Shown: positions 16,194 through 25,236, counted from the stretch's first letter. The stretch: 64,000 bases of DNA from Thermohalobaculum sp050043005 (GCA_050043005.1 JBHJIZ010000060.1:1-64000), one strand, 5' to 3'. Notes: generated from the sequence alone by a model not told the origin. Translations and numbers: made by a program.

Positions 16194-17903
16194 TCAGACA
16201 AAGATGAAGTCATCGGCGGTCAGGTCTGACACGAGCAACGCGCGGGCCGAGTCCGAGACCCAGACGGTCTCGTCTTCATGCGATACCAGGATCTGACCGG
16301 GCCTTCGTTCGACAAGCGACAGATCCGTGAAGTTCTCCGCGCCCCAGGCAGAGACATCGATCTTGTCGGAGTTGTCCTGGTAGTCCTTGATCGAGTCGAC
16401 CTCGCCGTCCGCCGAGAGGACGAACTGATCGCCCCCGCCGCGCCCGAACATCGTGTCGCGTCCTGCACCGTCGTGGATTTCTTCCGCTGCGATTGTGCCG
16501 ATCAACCGGTCATCGCCAGAGGTGCCCGTCACAACCGGCAGCGGTGCGTTCGGATCTGTAAAGACGAAGTCGTCAGTTGCGAAGTCAGCTGCCTCGAGCG
16601 TGCGATTTGTGTCGGCAACAACGATCGTCTCGTCACCGAACGAGATGACAACCCGGCCTGGCCGGTGATCCGAGATTGTGAGCTCGACGAAGGAAAAGAC
16701 GCTCCACTCGGACACGTCGATAATGTCGGCGCCATCCTCGAAATCGACGATGATGTCGTGTTTGCTGTCCGCGGACATGCGGAACGTGTCGGCCCCGGCC
16801 CCGCCTGTCATGCGGTCCAGTCCAAGACCATCTATGAACACGTCGTTGCCCGCACCGCCGTCGAGGACATCACGCCCCTGGCCTGCGGTCAGAGTATCGT
16901 CTCCGTCGCCGCCATACAGGAAATCGGTCCCGATCCCACCGTCCAGCGAGTCTGCGCCGTCGCCACCGTCCAAGGTGTCAAACCCGTGCCCGCCCACCAG
17001 CACGTCGTCGCCTGCGCCACCCGCAAGGTCGTCATCGCCGCCGTTGCCGTCCAGTGTATCGGCATTGATACCGCCGATGATGTCTTCATTCAGCGACGTG
17101 CCCTCGACGCTTGTATGCGCGCTGCCGAGCGTCTGCCCGGACACCAGAGTCGCCCGCGCAAAATCGTCGGCATTCAATCCAGCAGCGTCGATGGTGGCGC
17201 CAAGTTCCGTGTAGATATCGCCCAACGGCTCGAAGCCCGTAGAGTGCAGCCCGCCGACGTATTGAATGTCCAGGCTGACGATCCCGGCCAGATACGTCTC
17301 CTGAATTCCGTCACCGTCCACGTCGTTCGTCAGCCACATGCCCGAGCCGCTCTGCCCGGAATAGACCTGCATCCCGATGTTCGATGACAGAACGGTCATG
17401 TCTCCGTTGCCGGTCGGCACGGTCAGATGCGAGTTGGTCGCAAGTGTCCCGGACACTTCGACCATGGTGGATCCATCGAAACCGCCATCGACCGGAAAGC
17501 CATAGGTCGTCAGCGATCCGCTTGCCTCATTGGGGTCGGCATAGATGATCATCGGGATCGAGACATCGGTGGTATCGGCGCTCAGGACTGATGAGATGTC
17601 CGATCCACCGTCCGTGCCCCATCCGTGGTTCGTAAACGTGTCGGAAAAATCAGGCCCGGCAATGGTGTGGGTCAGTGGTGCCACCAGGCCCTCACCGGTC
17701 GTGAGCCGGTAATCGTCAGCCGAACGCGGAGCATCCGGGTTCACGAACTGAAAAAAGACATGCCCGGCACTGAGATAGAGACCGCCGCCAATGTGAACAA
17801 GCGTACCGTCCTGATCCGATGTCGTCGCGTTGCGCGTCCGGTCAACCGACGCGGTCGCAAGGGAACGTGCGGCCGTCGTGTTCGTATCGACAGGCGTTGC
17901 CAT
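16194..17903 (-). CDS. RTX calcium-binding protein with a trypsin-like protease domain
   Basis: A 569-residue protein in two parts. Residues 1-270 resemble a chymotrypsin-fold serine protease with His48 (LSAGH), probable Asp102 (GGSDIS) and Ser185 (GQSGSGMW). From about residue 275 come glycine- and aspartate-rich nonapeptides (GGxGxDxL), in one block and again near residue 465, each ending in a beta module that closes with ADDF or TDDF. There is no N-terminal signal, as expected for type I secretion, and the last residues (DFIFV) suit a C-terminal secretion signal. The prtDE genes at 53.5 kb are possible exporters. Strong Asp bias suggests extracellular action. ATG 17903 follows GGACCTGT. 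Confidence 0.85.
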   Translation of the reverse strand: MATPVDTNTTAARSLATASVDRTRNATTSDQDGTLVHIGGGLYLSAGHVFFQFVNPDAPRSADDYRLTTGEGLVAPLTHTIAGPDFSDTFTNHGWGTDGGSDISSVLSADTTDVSIPMIIYADPNEASGSLTTYGFPVDGGFDGSTMVEVSGTLATNSHLTVPTGNGDMTVLSSNIGMQVYSGQSGSGMWLTNDVDGDGIQETYLAGIVSLDIQYVGGLHSTGFEPLGDIYTELGATIDAAGLNADDFARATLVSGQTLGSAHTSVEGTSLNEDIIGGINADTLDGNGGDDDLAGGAGDDVLVGGHGFDTLDGGDGADSLDGGIGTDFLYGGDGDDTLTAGQGRDVLDGGAGNDVFIDGLGLDRMTGGAGADTFRMSADSKHDIIVDFEDGADIIDVSEWSVFSFVELTISDHRPGRVVISFGDETIVVADTNRTLEAADFATDDFVFTDPNAPLPVVTGTSGDDRLIGTIAAEEIHDGAGRDTMFGRGGGDQFVLSADGEVDSIKDYQDNSDKIDVSAWGAENFTDLSLVERRPGQILVSHEDETVWVSDSARALLVSDLTADDFIFV

Positions 17904-18034
17904 ACAGGTCCTCGATCGTATTTCGGCGTGGCCACGATCTTTACCAGCGCATTTTTGACAAACTTTGAACGAATGCGGTTAATCGCAAATCCCTTAAAAA
18001 TCGTCGGAACTGATCGAGAGCACTGCGCGGCGTC

Positions 18035-18376
18035 TCAACTCATCCGCGCACCATTTGGAACCGGATGTTCCAGCGACAGCAGGACAACCCGGCCTTCATC
18101 ATCATGGGCGCCGAGCGTCAAAACCTCGGACATGAACGGACCGATCTGGCGCGGCGGAAAGTTCACCACGGCCATCACCTGACGGCCAATAATCTGCTCG
18201 GGCGTGTAGTGTTCGGTGATCTGGGCCGAGGTTTTCTTGACACCGATCTCGTCACCAAAGTCGATCCAAAGCTTCATCGCCGGTTTGCGCGCCTCTGGAA
18301 ACGGCTGCGCGTCAGTGACGGTCCCGGCGCGGATATCAACTTTCAGGAAATCGTCGAAACTGATCTGGTCGCTCAT
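18035..18376 (-). CDS. csaA: tRNA-binding protein (CsaA-like)
   Basis: This 113-residue protein is a single EMAP/tRNA-binding OB domain. Its sequence features VDIRAGTVTDAQPFPEARKPAMKL and the later KKTSAQI and VVNFPPRQIG match stand-alone CsaA/YgjH-type proteins, proposed as tRNA-binding or export chaperones. Length is normal. The ATG at 18376 follows a GGGAGGGCC site. It is a single gene with about 130 bases of non-coding DNA on each side. Confidence 0.92.
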   Translation of the reverse strand: MSDQISFDDFLKVDIRAGTVTDAQPFPEARKPAMKLWIDFGDEIGVKKTSAQITEHYTPEQIIGRQVMAVVNFPPRQIGPFMSEVLTLGAHDDEGRVVLLSLEHPVPNGARMS

Positions 18377-18429
18377 GATAGGCCCTCCCGCGGCGCGATG
18401 GCCTAGTCCGGACCGGGTGATCAGGCAAC

Positions 18430-18462
18430 AGAAAACCGCCCGCGAGGGAGGACGCGGACGGT
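18430..18462 (-). terminator. Rho-independent terminator of the phasin gene
   Basis: On the minus strand ACCGTCCGCG pairs with CGCGGGCGGT (one G-T pair) around TCCTCCCT, followed by TTTTC. It lies about 50 bases after the phasin stop. Confidence 0.75.
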
Positions 18463-18514
18463 CTCATGAGGCGACGGATGGGAGATATCCGCCGCCCAAG
18501 GGGTCAAGTCTTGG

Positions 18515-19000
18515 TCAGTTGGACAGCTTGCCGGCTGCGTCCTTCATCTCGGCGAAGGCTTCCTCGGCGCGTGCCTTGAGGATCTCAAATGCACCGCTGT
18601 TCGTGGTGCTGGCCATTTCGGTGACTTCCTTGAGGTCCGCCATGGCTTTTTCCATGGTGGTCTTCAGCGTCTCGTAGTTCGCCTGAGCCGTCTCGACGGA
18701 CATCGACTGTCCCTGCAGGGCGTTGATCCGATCCTTGGTCTGGGCGATTGCAGCTTCGAACATTTCGGTCTGGCGCTTGGCGATCGCGGCGTAGCCCGAG
18801 TAGGCTGCCTTGTTCGCTTCCACGAATGCTGCAACGTTCTTCTTCTGGGCTTCCTGGAAGGCGCCCATGTCGAATGCCGGGAACTCAGGCATCTTGTCGA
18901 AGCCTGGCATTGCGTCAAAACCCGGCATTTTATCGAAGCCCGGAACCTTCATTGCGTCTGTCATTGCATTGAAGTCAAAGAACGGAAACTTGTCCATCAT
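18515..19000 (-). CDS. phaP: Phasin (polyhydroxyalkanoate granule protein)
   Basis: A 161-residue granule-coating protein. The body (QEAQKKNVAAFVEANKAAYSG, then KRQTEMFEAAIAQTKDRI and a heptad-like helix) is a standard phasin 2 coiled coil. Before it, residues 17-45 hold short tandem repeats of the type PGFDKMP / PGFDAMP / PGFDKMP / PEFPAFDM, an amphipathic segment that may sit on the granule surface. The start follows GGAG with eight bases of spacing. A large dyad upstream (19061-19110) is a candidate operator for the PHA repressor. PHA synthase is not in the window. Confidence 0.92.
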   Translation of the reverse strand: MMDKFPFFDFNAMTDAMKVPGFDKMPGFDAMPGFDKMPEFPAFDMGAFQEAQKKNVAAFVEANKAAYSGYAAIAKRQTEMFEAAIAQTKDRINALQGQSMSVETAQANYETLKTTMEKAMADLKEVTEMASTTNSGAFEILKARAEEAFAEMKDAAGKLSN

Positions 19001-19060
19001 CGGTCTGCTCCTGAGTTCGGGACCTGTCGGTATGACCTGCCCTTATCGTCTGGAACTAAT

Positions 19061-19110
19061 ATTGTGCGCCGCAACAAGATTTGCAAGCATTTTTTTGTGC
19101 GGCGCACAAT
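19061..19110. promoter_or_regulatory. Double palindromic operator candidate before the phasin gene
   Basis: A perfect 13-bp inverted repeat (19061-19073 with 19098-19110) encloses 24 bases with TTTGCAAGC. The second arm is itself part of a perfect palindrome TTGTGCG-G-CGCACAA (19095-19109), and the first is nearly so. Two TGC-rich dyads 60-110 bases before a phasin start suit a PhaR-type repressor. No T-run follows on the minus strand, so it is not a terminator. Confidence 0.5.
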
Positions 19111-19146
19111 TCTCAATTATCCCTTTGTTTCAAGGGACTTTTCGGC

Positions 19147-19650
19147 TCAGGCCGTCCCGTAGGCGTCGTCGATCGCAATGGTCATCGCCTCTTCCGGCGA
19201 CTGGTTCGACCATCCGACCAACTGATACGCCGGGTAGAACTTCTCGGCATAGGCAACGGCTGTCATCACCATCGCTTCGATCTGCTCCACAGTTGCCGTG
19301 GCGCCGCCGGCCAGGGTCAGCCCGTAACGGAAAGCCATCATCTTGTGTTCTGGCCACAAGGTGAAACTGCCACCCCAGACCCGGTCGTTGATCATGTTGA
19401 TCAGGGACAGCATCTCGTCCATGCGTTCTTCAGGTGGCGTCAACTCGAAGGTGCACACCAGGCGAAGCATGTCATCATAGCTCGACCAGTTGAGGTTTAC
19501 GGAATAGACGCGCCAGTGGCCTTCGATCGCCATAGCGATTTGGTCTTCACCGACACGGTCAAACTCCCAGTCGGCGTGTTCTGCGACCGTCTCGACGATG
19601 TCGATCGGGTGAATATCGGCGGATAAGAATTCATGCTCGAGTGCTGACAT
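19147..19650 (-). CDS. YbjN domain protein
   Basis: A 167-residue cytoplasmic protein of the YbjN family, which shares a fold with type III secretion chaperones and is linked in E. coli to stress and motility phenotypes. The recognisable stretch runs from WEFDRVGEDQIAMAIEGHW through WSSYDDMLRLVCTFEL and WGGSFTLWPEHKMMAFRYG. The frame is open upstream to 19713, but ATG 19650 follows GTGAGGCA and begins with MSALEHEFLS, a typical start. No partner gene is evident. Confidence 0.85.
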   Translation of the reverse strand: MSALEHEFLSADIHPIDIVETVAEHADWEFDRVGEDQIAMAIEGHWRVYSVNLNWSSYDDMLRLVCTFELTPPEERMDEMLSLINMINDRVWGGSFTLWPEHKMMAFRYGLTLAGGATATVEQIEAMVMTAVAYAEKFYPAYQLVGWSNQSPEEAMTIAIDDAYGTA

Positions 19651-19849
19651 TGCCTCACTGCCCCATTTTTGGTGGCGCTGTGAGGTAGGCTCACAGAGCC
19701 CCTGGGTTGCCATATACCGGGCGTCTGCTCTGACCGCCCACGAGATATGGTGTCAGGAAACCAGGGGATGTAAAGATGATTCTCGTGCCATCAAAAAAGA
19801 TTCACAGGTTTCTGTGGATAAATCTCGCACGCGGCAGCGGAGACCGCGG

Positions 19850-20065
19850 TCAATCGCCGAACGGATTGCTGCCACTTGCAGCACCGAACCAGAGAAAGAC
19901 CAACCAGAGCACGCCGACCCCGATCAGGGCCATGCCACCCCACAGAACAAACTCGATCTCGAACGTGACACCGCCATATACGACCGCGCCCCCGACAAAG
20001 ATCAGAATGATCGGGATCAGCAGGATTAGCAGCGCCCGGAACAGAGACTTCAAGAGGTCAATCAT
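19850..20065 (-). CDS. Small membrane protein, unknown
   Basis: A 71-residue protein with two hydrophobic segments (LFRALLILLIPIILIFVGG and VLWGGMALIGVGVLWLVFLWF) and a short polar tail. Its ATG overlaps the stop of the upstream EamA-type exporter gene (ATGA), so the two are translationally coupled. I do not recognise a family; it may be an accessory subunit of the exporter. Confidence 0.78.
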   Translation of the reverse strand: MIDLLKSLFRALLILLIPIILIFVGGAVVYGGVTFEIEFVLWGGMALIGVGVLWLVFLWFGAASGSNPFGD

Positions 20066-20973
20066 GTGCGCTCCCTCGGTTGAACCAGCGCCAGCCCTAC
20101 CATCATAAGCGCCAGAGAGCCCCAGACCCAGACCGAGTTCTGCTCGCCCAGAACGATGATGCCTAGGAAAACACCTGCCAGGGTGACTATGTAGCCAACC
20201 TGCGCCGCGAACACCGGGCCCGCACGCGAGATCAGCCAGACGAAACCCGCATATGCCCCGACATGGCAGGCAGTCATGGCGAGCAGTGACATCTCCGCCA
20301 GATCGAACGCCCCGAGCACCATCACCTCGCCGGTGAAGAACACCGCAGGAAGAAGCAGAAGCAATGCCGCCCAGAACAGACCGCACATGGTCTGCATCGG
20401 GTCGATGTCCCTGGGTTGCGCCTTGGCGATGTAGATGTTCTCGATCGTATAGCAGAGGCTCGTCAGAACCGGCAGCACCAACCAAGCGGCCTTTTCCGGA
20501 TCCGGCAAACTGGCGTCCGGCACGACCAGCAGCAGAACGGCAGCCGCGCCGAAGACGAGGCCAAGGCTGCGCACGGGTTCAATCTGCTCCATCCGGATCA
20601 GAACCGCGCCCAGATAGGTCATGATCGGAACCATCGCGATCACGATCGACATCACGCCGACGGGCAGATGTTGCATCCCGGTGTAACCGAGCACATGCGG
20701 CAGGGCCGTGCCTGTCAGCCCGCAGATTGCATAGAAGATCAGATGACGCCGCTGTAGCGGCAGTCTCTGGCCGCGGACTAGCACGATCGCCGCCAGCGCG
20801 ACAGCGCCCAGGACCGTCCCGGTAAAACTGATGCCGACCGGGTGATGCCCGGCGCTGACAATCAGTTTCGATAAAAGCTGCGTGCTGCCCCATGCCAAAC
20901 CGCACAGCAGCATGGCAATCCAGAAGACAGCATTGCTCCGAAAGGCCGAGCCAGCGGCAAGACGCTCAGCCAT
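20062..20973 (-). CDS. EamA/DMT-family transporter
   Basis: A 303-residue inner-membrane exporter with ten predicted helices formed by two EamA repeats. The first repeat begins FWIAMLLCGLAWGSTQLLSKLI, and the second begins at about residue 165. Members export amino acids, purines or other metabolites; the substrate is unknown here. The start has only a weak ribosome site. Its stop overlaps the start of the 71-residue membrane protein, and ubiK ends 13 bases upstream, suggesting a three-gene unit. Confidence 0.88.
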   Translation of the reverse strand: MAERLAAGSAFRSNAVFWIAMLLCGLAWGSTQLLSKLIVSAGHHPVGISFTGTVLGAVALAAIVLVRGQRLPLQRRHLIFYAICGLTGTALPHVLGYTGMQHLPVGVMSIVIAMVPIMTYLGAVLIRMEQIEPVRSLGLVFGAAAVLLLVVPDASLPDPEKAAWLVLPVLTSLCYTIENIYIAKAQPRDIDPMQTMCGLFWAALLLLLPAVFFTGEVMVLGAFDLAEMSLLAMTACHVGAYAGFVWLISRAGPVFAAQVGYIVTLAGVFLGIIVLGEQNSVWVWGSLALMMVGLALVQPRERT

Positions 20974-20985
20974 GGACCACCAACA

Positions 20986-21240
20986 TCAAGGGGTGTCCGA
21001 GATCTTAGCCTCCAGCACAGCGATACGCTCCTGCAGGGTTTCGTTTTCCGCGCGCGCCCTGATCGCCATTTCGCGTACGGCATCGAACTCTTCACGCGTG
21101 ACCAGATTGCTCTCGGCGAGGAACCGTTCGAGCATGCCACGCATCGCCGTTTGCGCTTCATCGCGCGCGCCCTGTGCGACGCCTGCGGCGTTGGTCATCA
21201 ACTGACTGAGATCGTCAAAGAATTTCGAACGGGTCTGCAT
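20986..21240 (-). CDS. ubiK: UbiK-type accessory factor of ubiquinone synthesis
   Basis: An 84-residue protein of the UbiK/YqiC (BMFP) family, which in enterobacteria aids aerobic ubiquinone synthesis and binds lipids as a coiled-coil trimer. It has the amphipathic N-terminus MQTRSKFFDDLSQLMTNAAG, the middle RFLAESNLVTREEFDAVREM and a C-terminal coiled coil ending ERIAVLEAKI. Length is normal. It is divergent from the MetE-like gene across about 145 bases. Confidence 0.88.
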   Translation of the reverse strand: MQTRSKFFDDLSQLMTNAAGVAQGARDEAQTAMRGMLERFLAESNLVTREEFDAVREMAIRARAENETLQERIAVLEAKISDTP

Positions 21241-21386
21241 GCTTTCACCGCCTGTCACGTCGACCGGGTATATGGGTTCAAGCCACCGCATGGCAACCGT
21301 GCTCGCGCTTGCCGGCAGACGACGTTGCGGTGATAACACGCAACATTACGAGACGGGCCCGAGCCCGCGCGCCGGGAGGGCCGTCC

Positions 21387-22496
21387 ATGCCAAAACCACC
21401 GTTCCGCGCCGACCATGTCGGCAGCCTGTTGCGTCCCGACAGCGTGAAGCAGGCGCGCAAGAAACACTTCGAAGATGGTTCTCTACCCGCTTCTGGCCTG
21501 GCTGATATCGAGGATTCTGCAATCCGGGATTCGATCAAGATGCAGGAAGAGGTCGGTTTGAAAGCTGTCACGGATGGCGAGGCGCGACGATCATTCTGGC
21601 ACTACGACTTCATGGGAATGCTGACCGGACTGGATCTGGTCGAACGCGACGAGGGCGTGCAGTTCGCAGGGGTCAAACTGCGTCCAATCTTCCCGACAAT
21701 CTCGGGACGCCTGGACTTTCCAAACGATCATCCGATGCTGGAGCATTACCGCTTCGTCGCAGCGATCACATCCGTGACGCCGAAAATTTCGATCCCCGGA
21801 CCATCCTGCTGTCACTTCCGCACTGCGCCGGAGGACATCGCAGTTCCCGACTATCGGGACATCGAAAACTTCACCTCGGCCATTGCGGCAACATACAAAA
21901 AGGCTGTCCAGGCGTTCTACGACGCAGGCTGCCGCTATTTGCAGATGGACGACATCTTCTTTGCCTATCTGTGCGACCCAAAGCACCGGGCCGAGAAACG
22001 GGCGCAAGGTCAGGATCCCGACTGGCTGATCAGCCGCTATGCGTGGATGATGCACGAGGCCATCAAGGACCGCCCCGCCGACATGGTGATCGCAATGCAC
22101 ATGTGCAGAGGAAACTTCCGGTCGACGCATGCCGCCGAGGGTGCGTATGACCCGGCTGCGGACGCCGTATTCAATCAGACCGGTGTGGACATCTTCTTCA
22201 TGGAGTATGACACCGAACGCGCCGGTGGCCTGGAACCCCTTCGACTGCTTTCAAAGGGGCTGCAGCGCGTTATGCCGGGCTTCATCACAACCAAAACCGC
22301 CCCGCTCGAGGATATCGACCATCTGCGTCGCAAGTTCGACGAAGCCGGAAAGCACGCCGATCTCGATCAGCTCGGCATCGCGCCGCAATGCGGGTTCGCC
22401 TCGACCGAAGAAGGCAATACCCTTACCCAGGACGATCAACGCCGGAAGCTGGAGCTTGTCGTACAGACGGCCGAGGCGATCTGGGGCGGGGTATAA
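21387..22496 (+). CDS. Cobalamin-independent methionine synthase-like methyltransferase (MetE C-domain type)
   Basis: A 369-residue protein equivalent to the catalytic C-terminal half of MetE. Zinc ligands are visible as His238 and Cys240 in MHMCRGNF and Cys335 in APQCGF; DHVGSLLRP at the start is also typical. Such short MetE-like enzymes use an unknown methyl donor, in some bacteria a corrinoid protein, or act in S- or CoM-type transfers. It is not full-length MetE, so the methyl donor is uncertain. GGGAGGG precedes the ATG. The RDD gene follows by 17 bases. Confidence 0.9.
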   Translation: MPKPPFRADHVGSLLRPDSVKQARKKHFEDGSLPASGLADIEDSAIRDSIKMQEEVGLKAVTDGEARRSFWHYDFMGMLTGLDLVERDEGVQFAGVKLRPIFPTISGRLDFPNDHPMLEHYRFVAAITSVTPKISIPGPSCCHFRTAPEDIAVPDYRDIENFTSAIAATYKKAVQAFYDAGCRYLQMDDIFFAYLCDPKHRAEKRAQGQDPDWLISRYAWMMHEAIKDRPADMVIAMHMCRGNFRSTHAAEGAYDPAADAVFNQTGVDIFFMEYDTERAGGLEPLRLLSKGLQRVMPGFITTKTAPLEDIDHLRRKFDEAGKHADLDQLGIAPQCGFASTEEGNTLTQDDQRRKLELVVQTAEAIWGGV

Positions 22497-22513
22497 GGTA
22501 AAGAGACCGGACA

Positions 22514-22963
22514 ATGGGCATACCCGATCCGCACCGCGACCCGCAGTTCTATGCCGGCGTGCCCCTCAGGCGCTTCGTGGCGTTCATCATAGACTCCCTG
22601 ATCATCCTGTTTCTGCTTCTCTGCTTGGCGTTCGTCGCGGGAGTTCTGTCTTTGGGCTTGGTCTTTCTTGCCGGACCGCTCTTGTTGCTGATGTTCGGTG
22701 CGGTCGGCTTCCTCTACCGCTGGATCCTGATCGTACAACGCTCGGCGACCATCGGCATGATCATCACCGGCCTCGAGATTCGCGACCGCGACGGCAATCG
22801 CATGGGGCAACTCACGGCCTTCATCCATACGGCAGGGTTCTACGCCAGCTACTTCTTCTTGCCCTTGTTGTTCATCGGATGGTTCCTGATGTTCACCGCT
22901 CCGCACCGGCGCGCCATGCATGACCTGATTCTCGGGTCGGTCGTGATCAATCGGCCGGCTTGA
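22514..22963 (+). CDS. RDD-family membrane protein
   Basis: A 149-residue membrane protein. The RDD pattern is visible at the start (GVPLRRFVAFIIDSLIILF), with a second membrane pair and the usual loop GLEIRDRDGNRMG, and the C-terminal HDLILGSVVI. Function is unknown in most members; some aid Na+ or pH tolerance. It is probably cotranscribed with the MetE-like gene. Confidence 0.88.
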   Translation: MGIPDPHRDPQFYAGVPLRRFVAFIIDSLIILFLLLCLAFVAGVLSLGLVFLAGPLLLLMFGAVGFLYRWILIVQRSATIGMIITGLEIRDRDGNRMGQLTAFIHTAGFYASYFFLPLLFIGWFLMFTAPHRRAMHDLILGSVVINRPA

Positions 22964-23141
22964 TCACGACTCTGTTCTTCGATGCAGAATGCAACGATTT
23001 TCCGCACCGTGGTGGATTGTGCTTCGCCGAGACAAACACAAATGAATTTGATCCAATTTTCTCTAAATCTGACGTTCGCGCCGCGTGACAAGCCCTGCGA
23101 ATCCGCTATCGTTAGGTGGAAATTATCTTTCCGGAGTTTGA

Positions 23142-23942
23142 ATGAGCCACCACGAAACCTCCTTAAAGGCGCAATTCTACCTGACCGCGCCCCAGCCTTG
23201 CGCCTATCTTGAAGGCCGCGAGGAAAGGAAGGTATTCACGACGCTCAACGGGACCTCCGCGATCGCAGTCAACGATGCGCTCAGCCAAAAGGGCTTCCGT
23301 CGCAGCCAGTCGGTCATTTACAGACCCGCATGTGTCGGATGCTCGGCCTGTTTGTCGATCCGGGTGCCGGTGTCTTCGTTCGCACCGGGCAAGACCCAGC
23401 GCCGTATCCTGCGCCGGAATGCAGGTCTGACCCGCCGCCCGTGCGAGGCGTGGGCGACAGAAACGCAGTTCGCGCTGTTCCGCAGTTACCTGGCGGATCG
23501 GCATGCTGATGGCGGCATGGCGGACATGGATGCCTTCGACTATGCATCGATGGTGGATGAGACGCCCGTCAACTCGATGGTCGTCGAGTACCATGACATT
23601 GACGAGGAATCCGGCGACAGCAAGCTCGTCGCATCATGCCTCAGCGACATCCTTGGTGACGGCTTGTCGATGGTCTATTCATTCTTCGACCCGGCCTACA
23701 GTGATCGCAGCCTCGGCAGCTACATGATCCTGGATCATATCGAAATGGCCCGCGAGATGGCGCTGGAGCACGTGTATCTTGGCTACTGGGTCGCCGGATC
23801 GCGCAAGATGGACTACAAGATTGGGTTCCGGCCGTTCGAGTTATGTGACGGTTCGAACTGGCAGCGGTTCGACAACCGGGAAATGTTCGACGATTGGCAG
23901 GAACGGCGGATGACGCTGATCCAGGACCGTCTCCTCGGCTAA
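23142..23942 (+). CDS. bpt: Aspartate/glutamate leucyltransferase (Bpt)
   Basis: A 266-residue aminoacyl-tRNA-protein transferase that adds leucine to N-terminal Asp or Glu and so marks proteins for ClpS-ClpAP (N-end rule). The cysteine-rich N-terminal part has YRPACVGCSACLSIRVPV, and the C-terminal GNAT-like domain contains SFFDPAYSDRSLGSYMILD and YWVAGSRKMDYKIGFRP. Length and start are normal, with GGAG before ATG 23142. It is a single gene. Confidence 0.95.
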   Translation: MSHHETSLKAQFYLTAPQPCAYLEGREERKVFTTLNGTSAIAVNDALSQKGFRRSQSVIYRPACVGCSACLSIRVPVSSFAPGKTQRRILRRNAGLTRRPCEAWATETQFALFRSYLADRHADGGMADMDAFDYASMVDETPVNSMVVEYHDIDEESGDSKLVASCLSDILGDGLSMVYSFFDPAYSDRSLGSYMILDHIEMAREMALEHVYLGYWVAGSRKMDYKIGFRPFELCDGSNWQRFDNREMFDDWQERRMTLIQDRLLG

Positions 23943-24134
23943 TATAAACACGCCGGCATTGGAGCCTTTCCGGCTCGGACAGCGATCAAAACCGCCTCGC
24001 CCAGACACTGGCGATTTTTCGCCACTTTCCGGTGCGATGAATTTACAAAAGCATTGCAAGCTCTATTGTGCGCGCAATCGAGAACAGTTGGCGGTTCCGA
24101 AGTTCGGGCGCCAGGGGGTATCGAGGGGAAAGCG

Positions 24135-25223
24135 TTGGATCGTCGAGCATTTTTGCAACGCGCGGCTGTCGGGGCGACCGGTACAGTTGCGCTTGCCGCA
24201 CCGGCCTTGTCGCAGGAGCGCCAGCAGTTGCGGATGGTCACCTCTTGGCCGCGCAACTTCCCGGGCCTGGGGACCGGAGCACAGCGAATCGCCGATAGGA
24301 TCACGCAGACCAGCGGCGGCAGGCTCGAGGTTAAACTTTTCTCTTCGGGTGAACTCGTCCCGGCGTTCGGCGTCTTCGATGCGGTCGCATCGGGCGAGGC
24401 GAACATGTACCACTCGGCCGAGTACTACTTCGAGAAAAAGCATCGCGGCTTCAACTTCTTCACCTCGGTCCCGCTGGGGCTGACAACGAAGGAGATGAAC
24501 TCCTGGATCACCTATGGTGGCGGTCAGGCGCTGTGGGATCAGCTTTCGGGGGAATTCGGTGTCAAGTCTCTGCTGGCGGGCAACACCGGCGTGCAGATGG
24601 GCGGCTGGTTCCGCGAACCAGTCGCAACCATGGAAGACCTGAAGAAACTCACGTTCCGGATGCCCGGGCTAGGTGGCGAGACGCTGCGCCAGATCGGCGC
24701 GAACGCAATCTCGTTGCCTGGTGGAGAGATTTTCGAAGCCGTTCAGTCGGGACGGATCGACGCGACGGAATGGGTCGGCCCATACAACGATCTTGCCTTC
24801 GGCATTCAGAAGCTGCTGAAGATATACATGTATCCCGGCTTCCATGAGCCCGGCACGGTGTCTTCGCTCGGGATCAATCGCACATGGTGGGACGGTCTGA
24901 CAGACAGTGACCGCACCCTGATCACGGCCTGTGCTCAGGCTGAGAATGACGTAATGATCGCCGAATACAACGCGAACAACGGCAGTTCGCTGCGCGAAAT
25001 GCTCTCCCAGCACGAAGTCGTCTTGCAGGCGTTCCCGCAGGACGTCTGGTCCGAGATCGCCAAGGTCGGGGATCAGGTGGTGGCCGATGCGGCCAAGGAC
25101 GACCTGACGAGCGCAAAGATCTACACCAGCTACAAACGCTTCCGGAAATCGGTCGCCAGTTGGTCCGAGATATCCGATCAGGCGTATCTGCGCGCCCGCG
25201 CGGATGTGCTGGGTCATGTCTGA
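24135..25223 (+). CDS. TRAP transporter solute-binding protein (DctP/TakP-like), orphan
   Basis: A 362-residue periplasmic receptor paralogous to the one at 2066, with the same length and landmarks (TSWPRNFPGL, VQMGGWF, ATEWVGPYND). I chose the TTG at 24135 because it follows a strong GAGGGGAAAGCG site and gives a twin-arginine leader (MDRRAFLQRAAVGATG, cleavage after ALS-Q). ATG 24054 would add an unlikely 27-residue extension. The third paralogue follows 13 bases later, so the pair is an operon. No membrane components are nearby. The ligand is probably a 2-oxo or other carboxylic acid. Confidence 0.92.
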   Translation: MDRRAFLQRAAVGATGTVALAAPALSQERQQLRMVTSWPRNFPGLGTGAQRIADRITQTSGGRLEVKLFSSGELVPAFGVFDAVASGEANMYHSAEYYFEKKHRGFNFFTSVPLGLTTKEMNSWITYGGGQALWDQLSGEFGVKSLLAGNTGVQMGGWFREPVATMEDLKKLTFRMPGLGGETLRQIGANAISLPGGEIFEAVQSGRIDATEWVGPYNDLAFGIQKLLKIYMYPGFHEPGTVSSLGINRTWWDGLTDSDRTLITACAQAENDVMIAEYNANNGSSLREMLSQHEVVLQAFPQDVWSEIAKVGDQVVADAAKDDLTSAKIYTSYKRFRKSVASWSEISDQAYLRARADVLGHV

Positions 25224-25236
25224 GGAGGCCGGTCGC

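Noticed and set aside
16900..17100. Short repeats suggesting a CRISPR or satellite
   Set aside because: They encode Gly-Asp RTX nonapeptides in frame; spacing and sequence vary as in coding repeats.
16278..17387. 369-codon open frame opposite the RTX protein
   Set aside because: The RTX repeats on the other strand explain the openness; the predicted product has no known features.
19061..19110. Large inverted repeat read as a terminator of the YbjN gene
   Set aside because: No T-run follows on the minus strand, the loop is long and one arm is itself a perfect palindrome; an operator is more likely.
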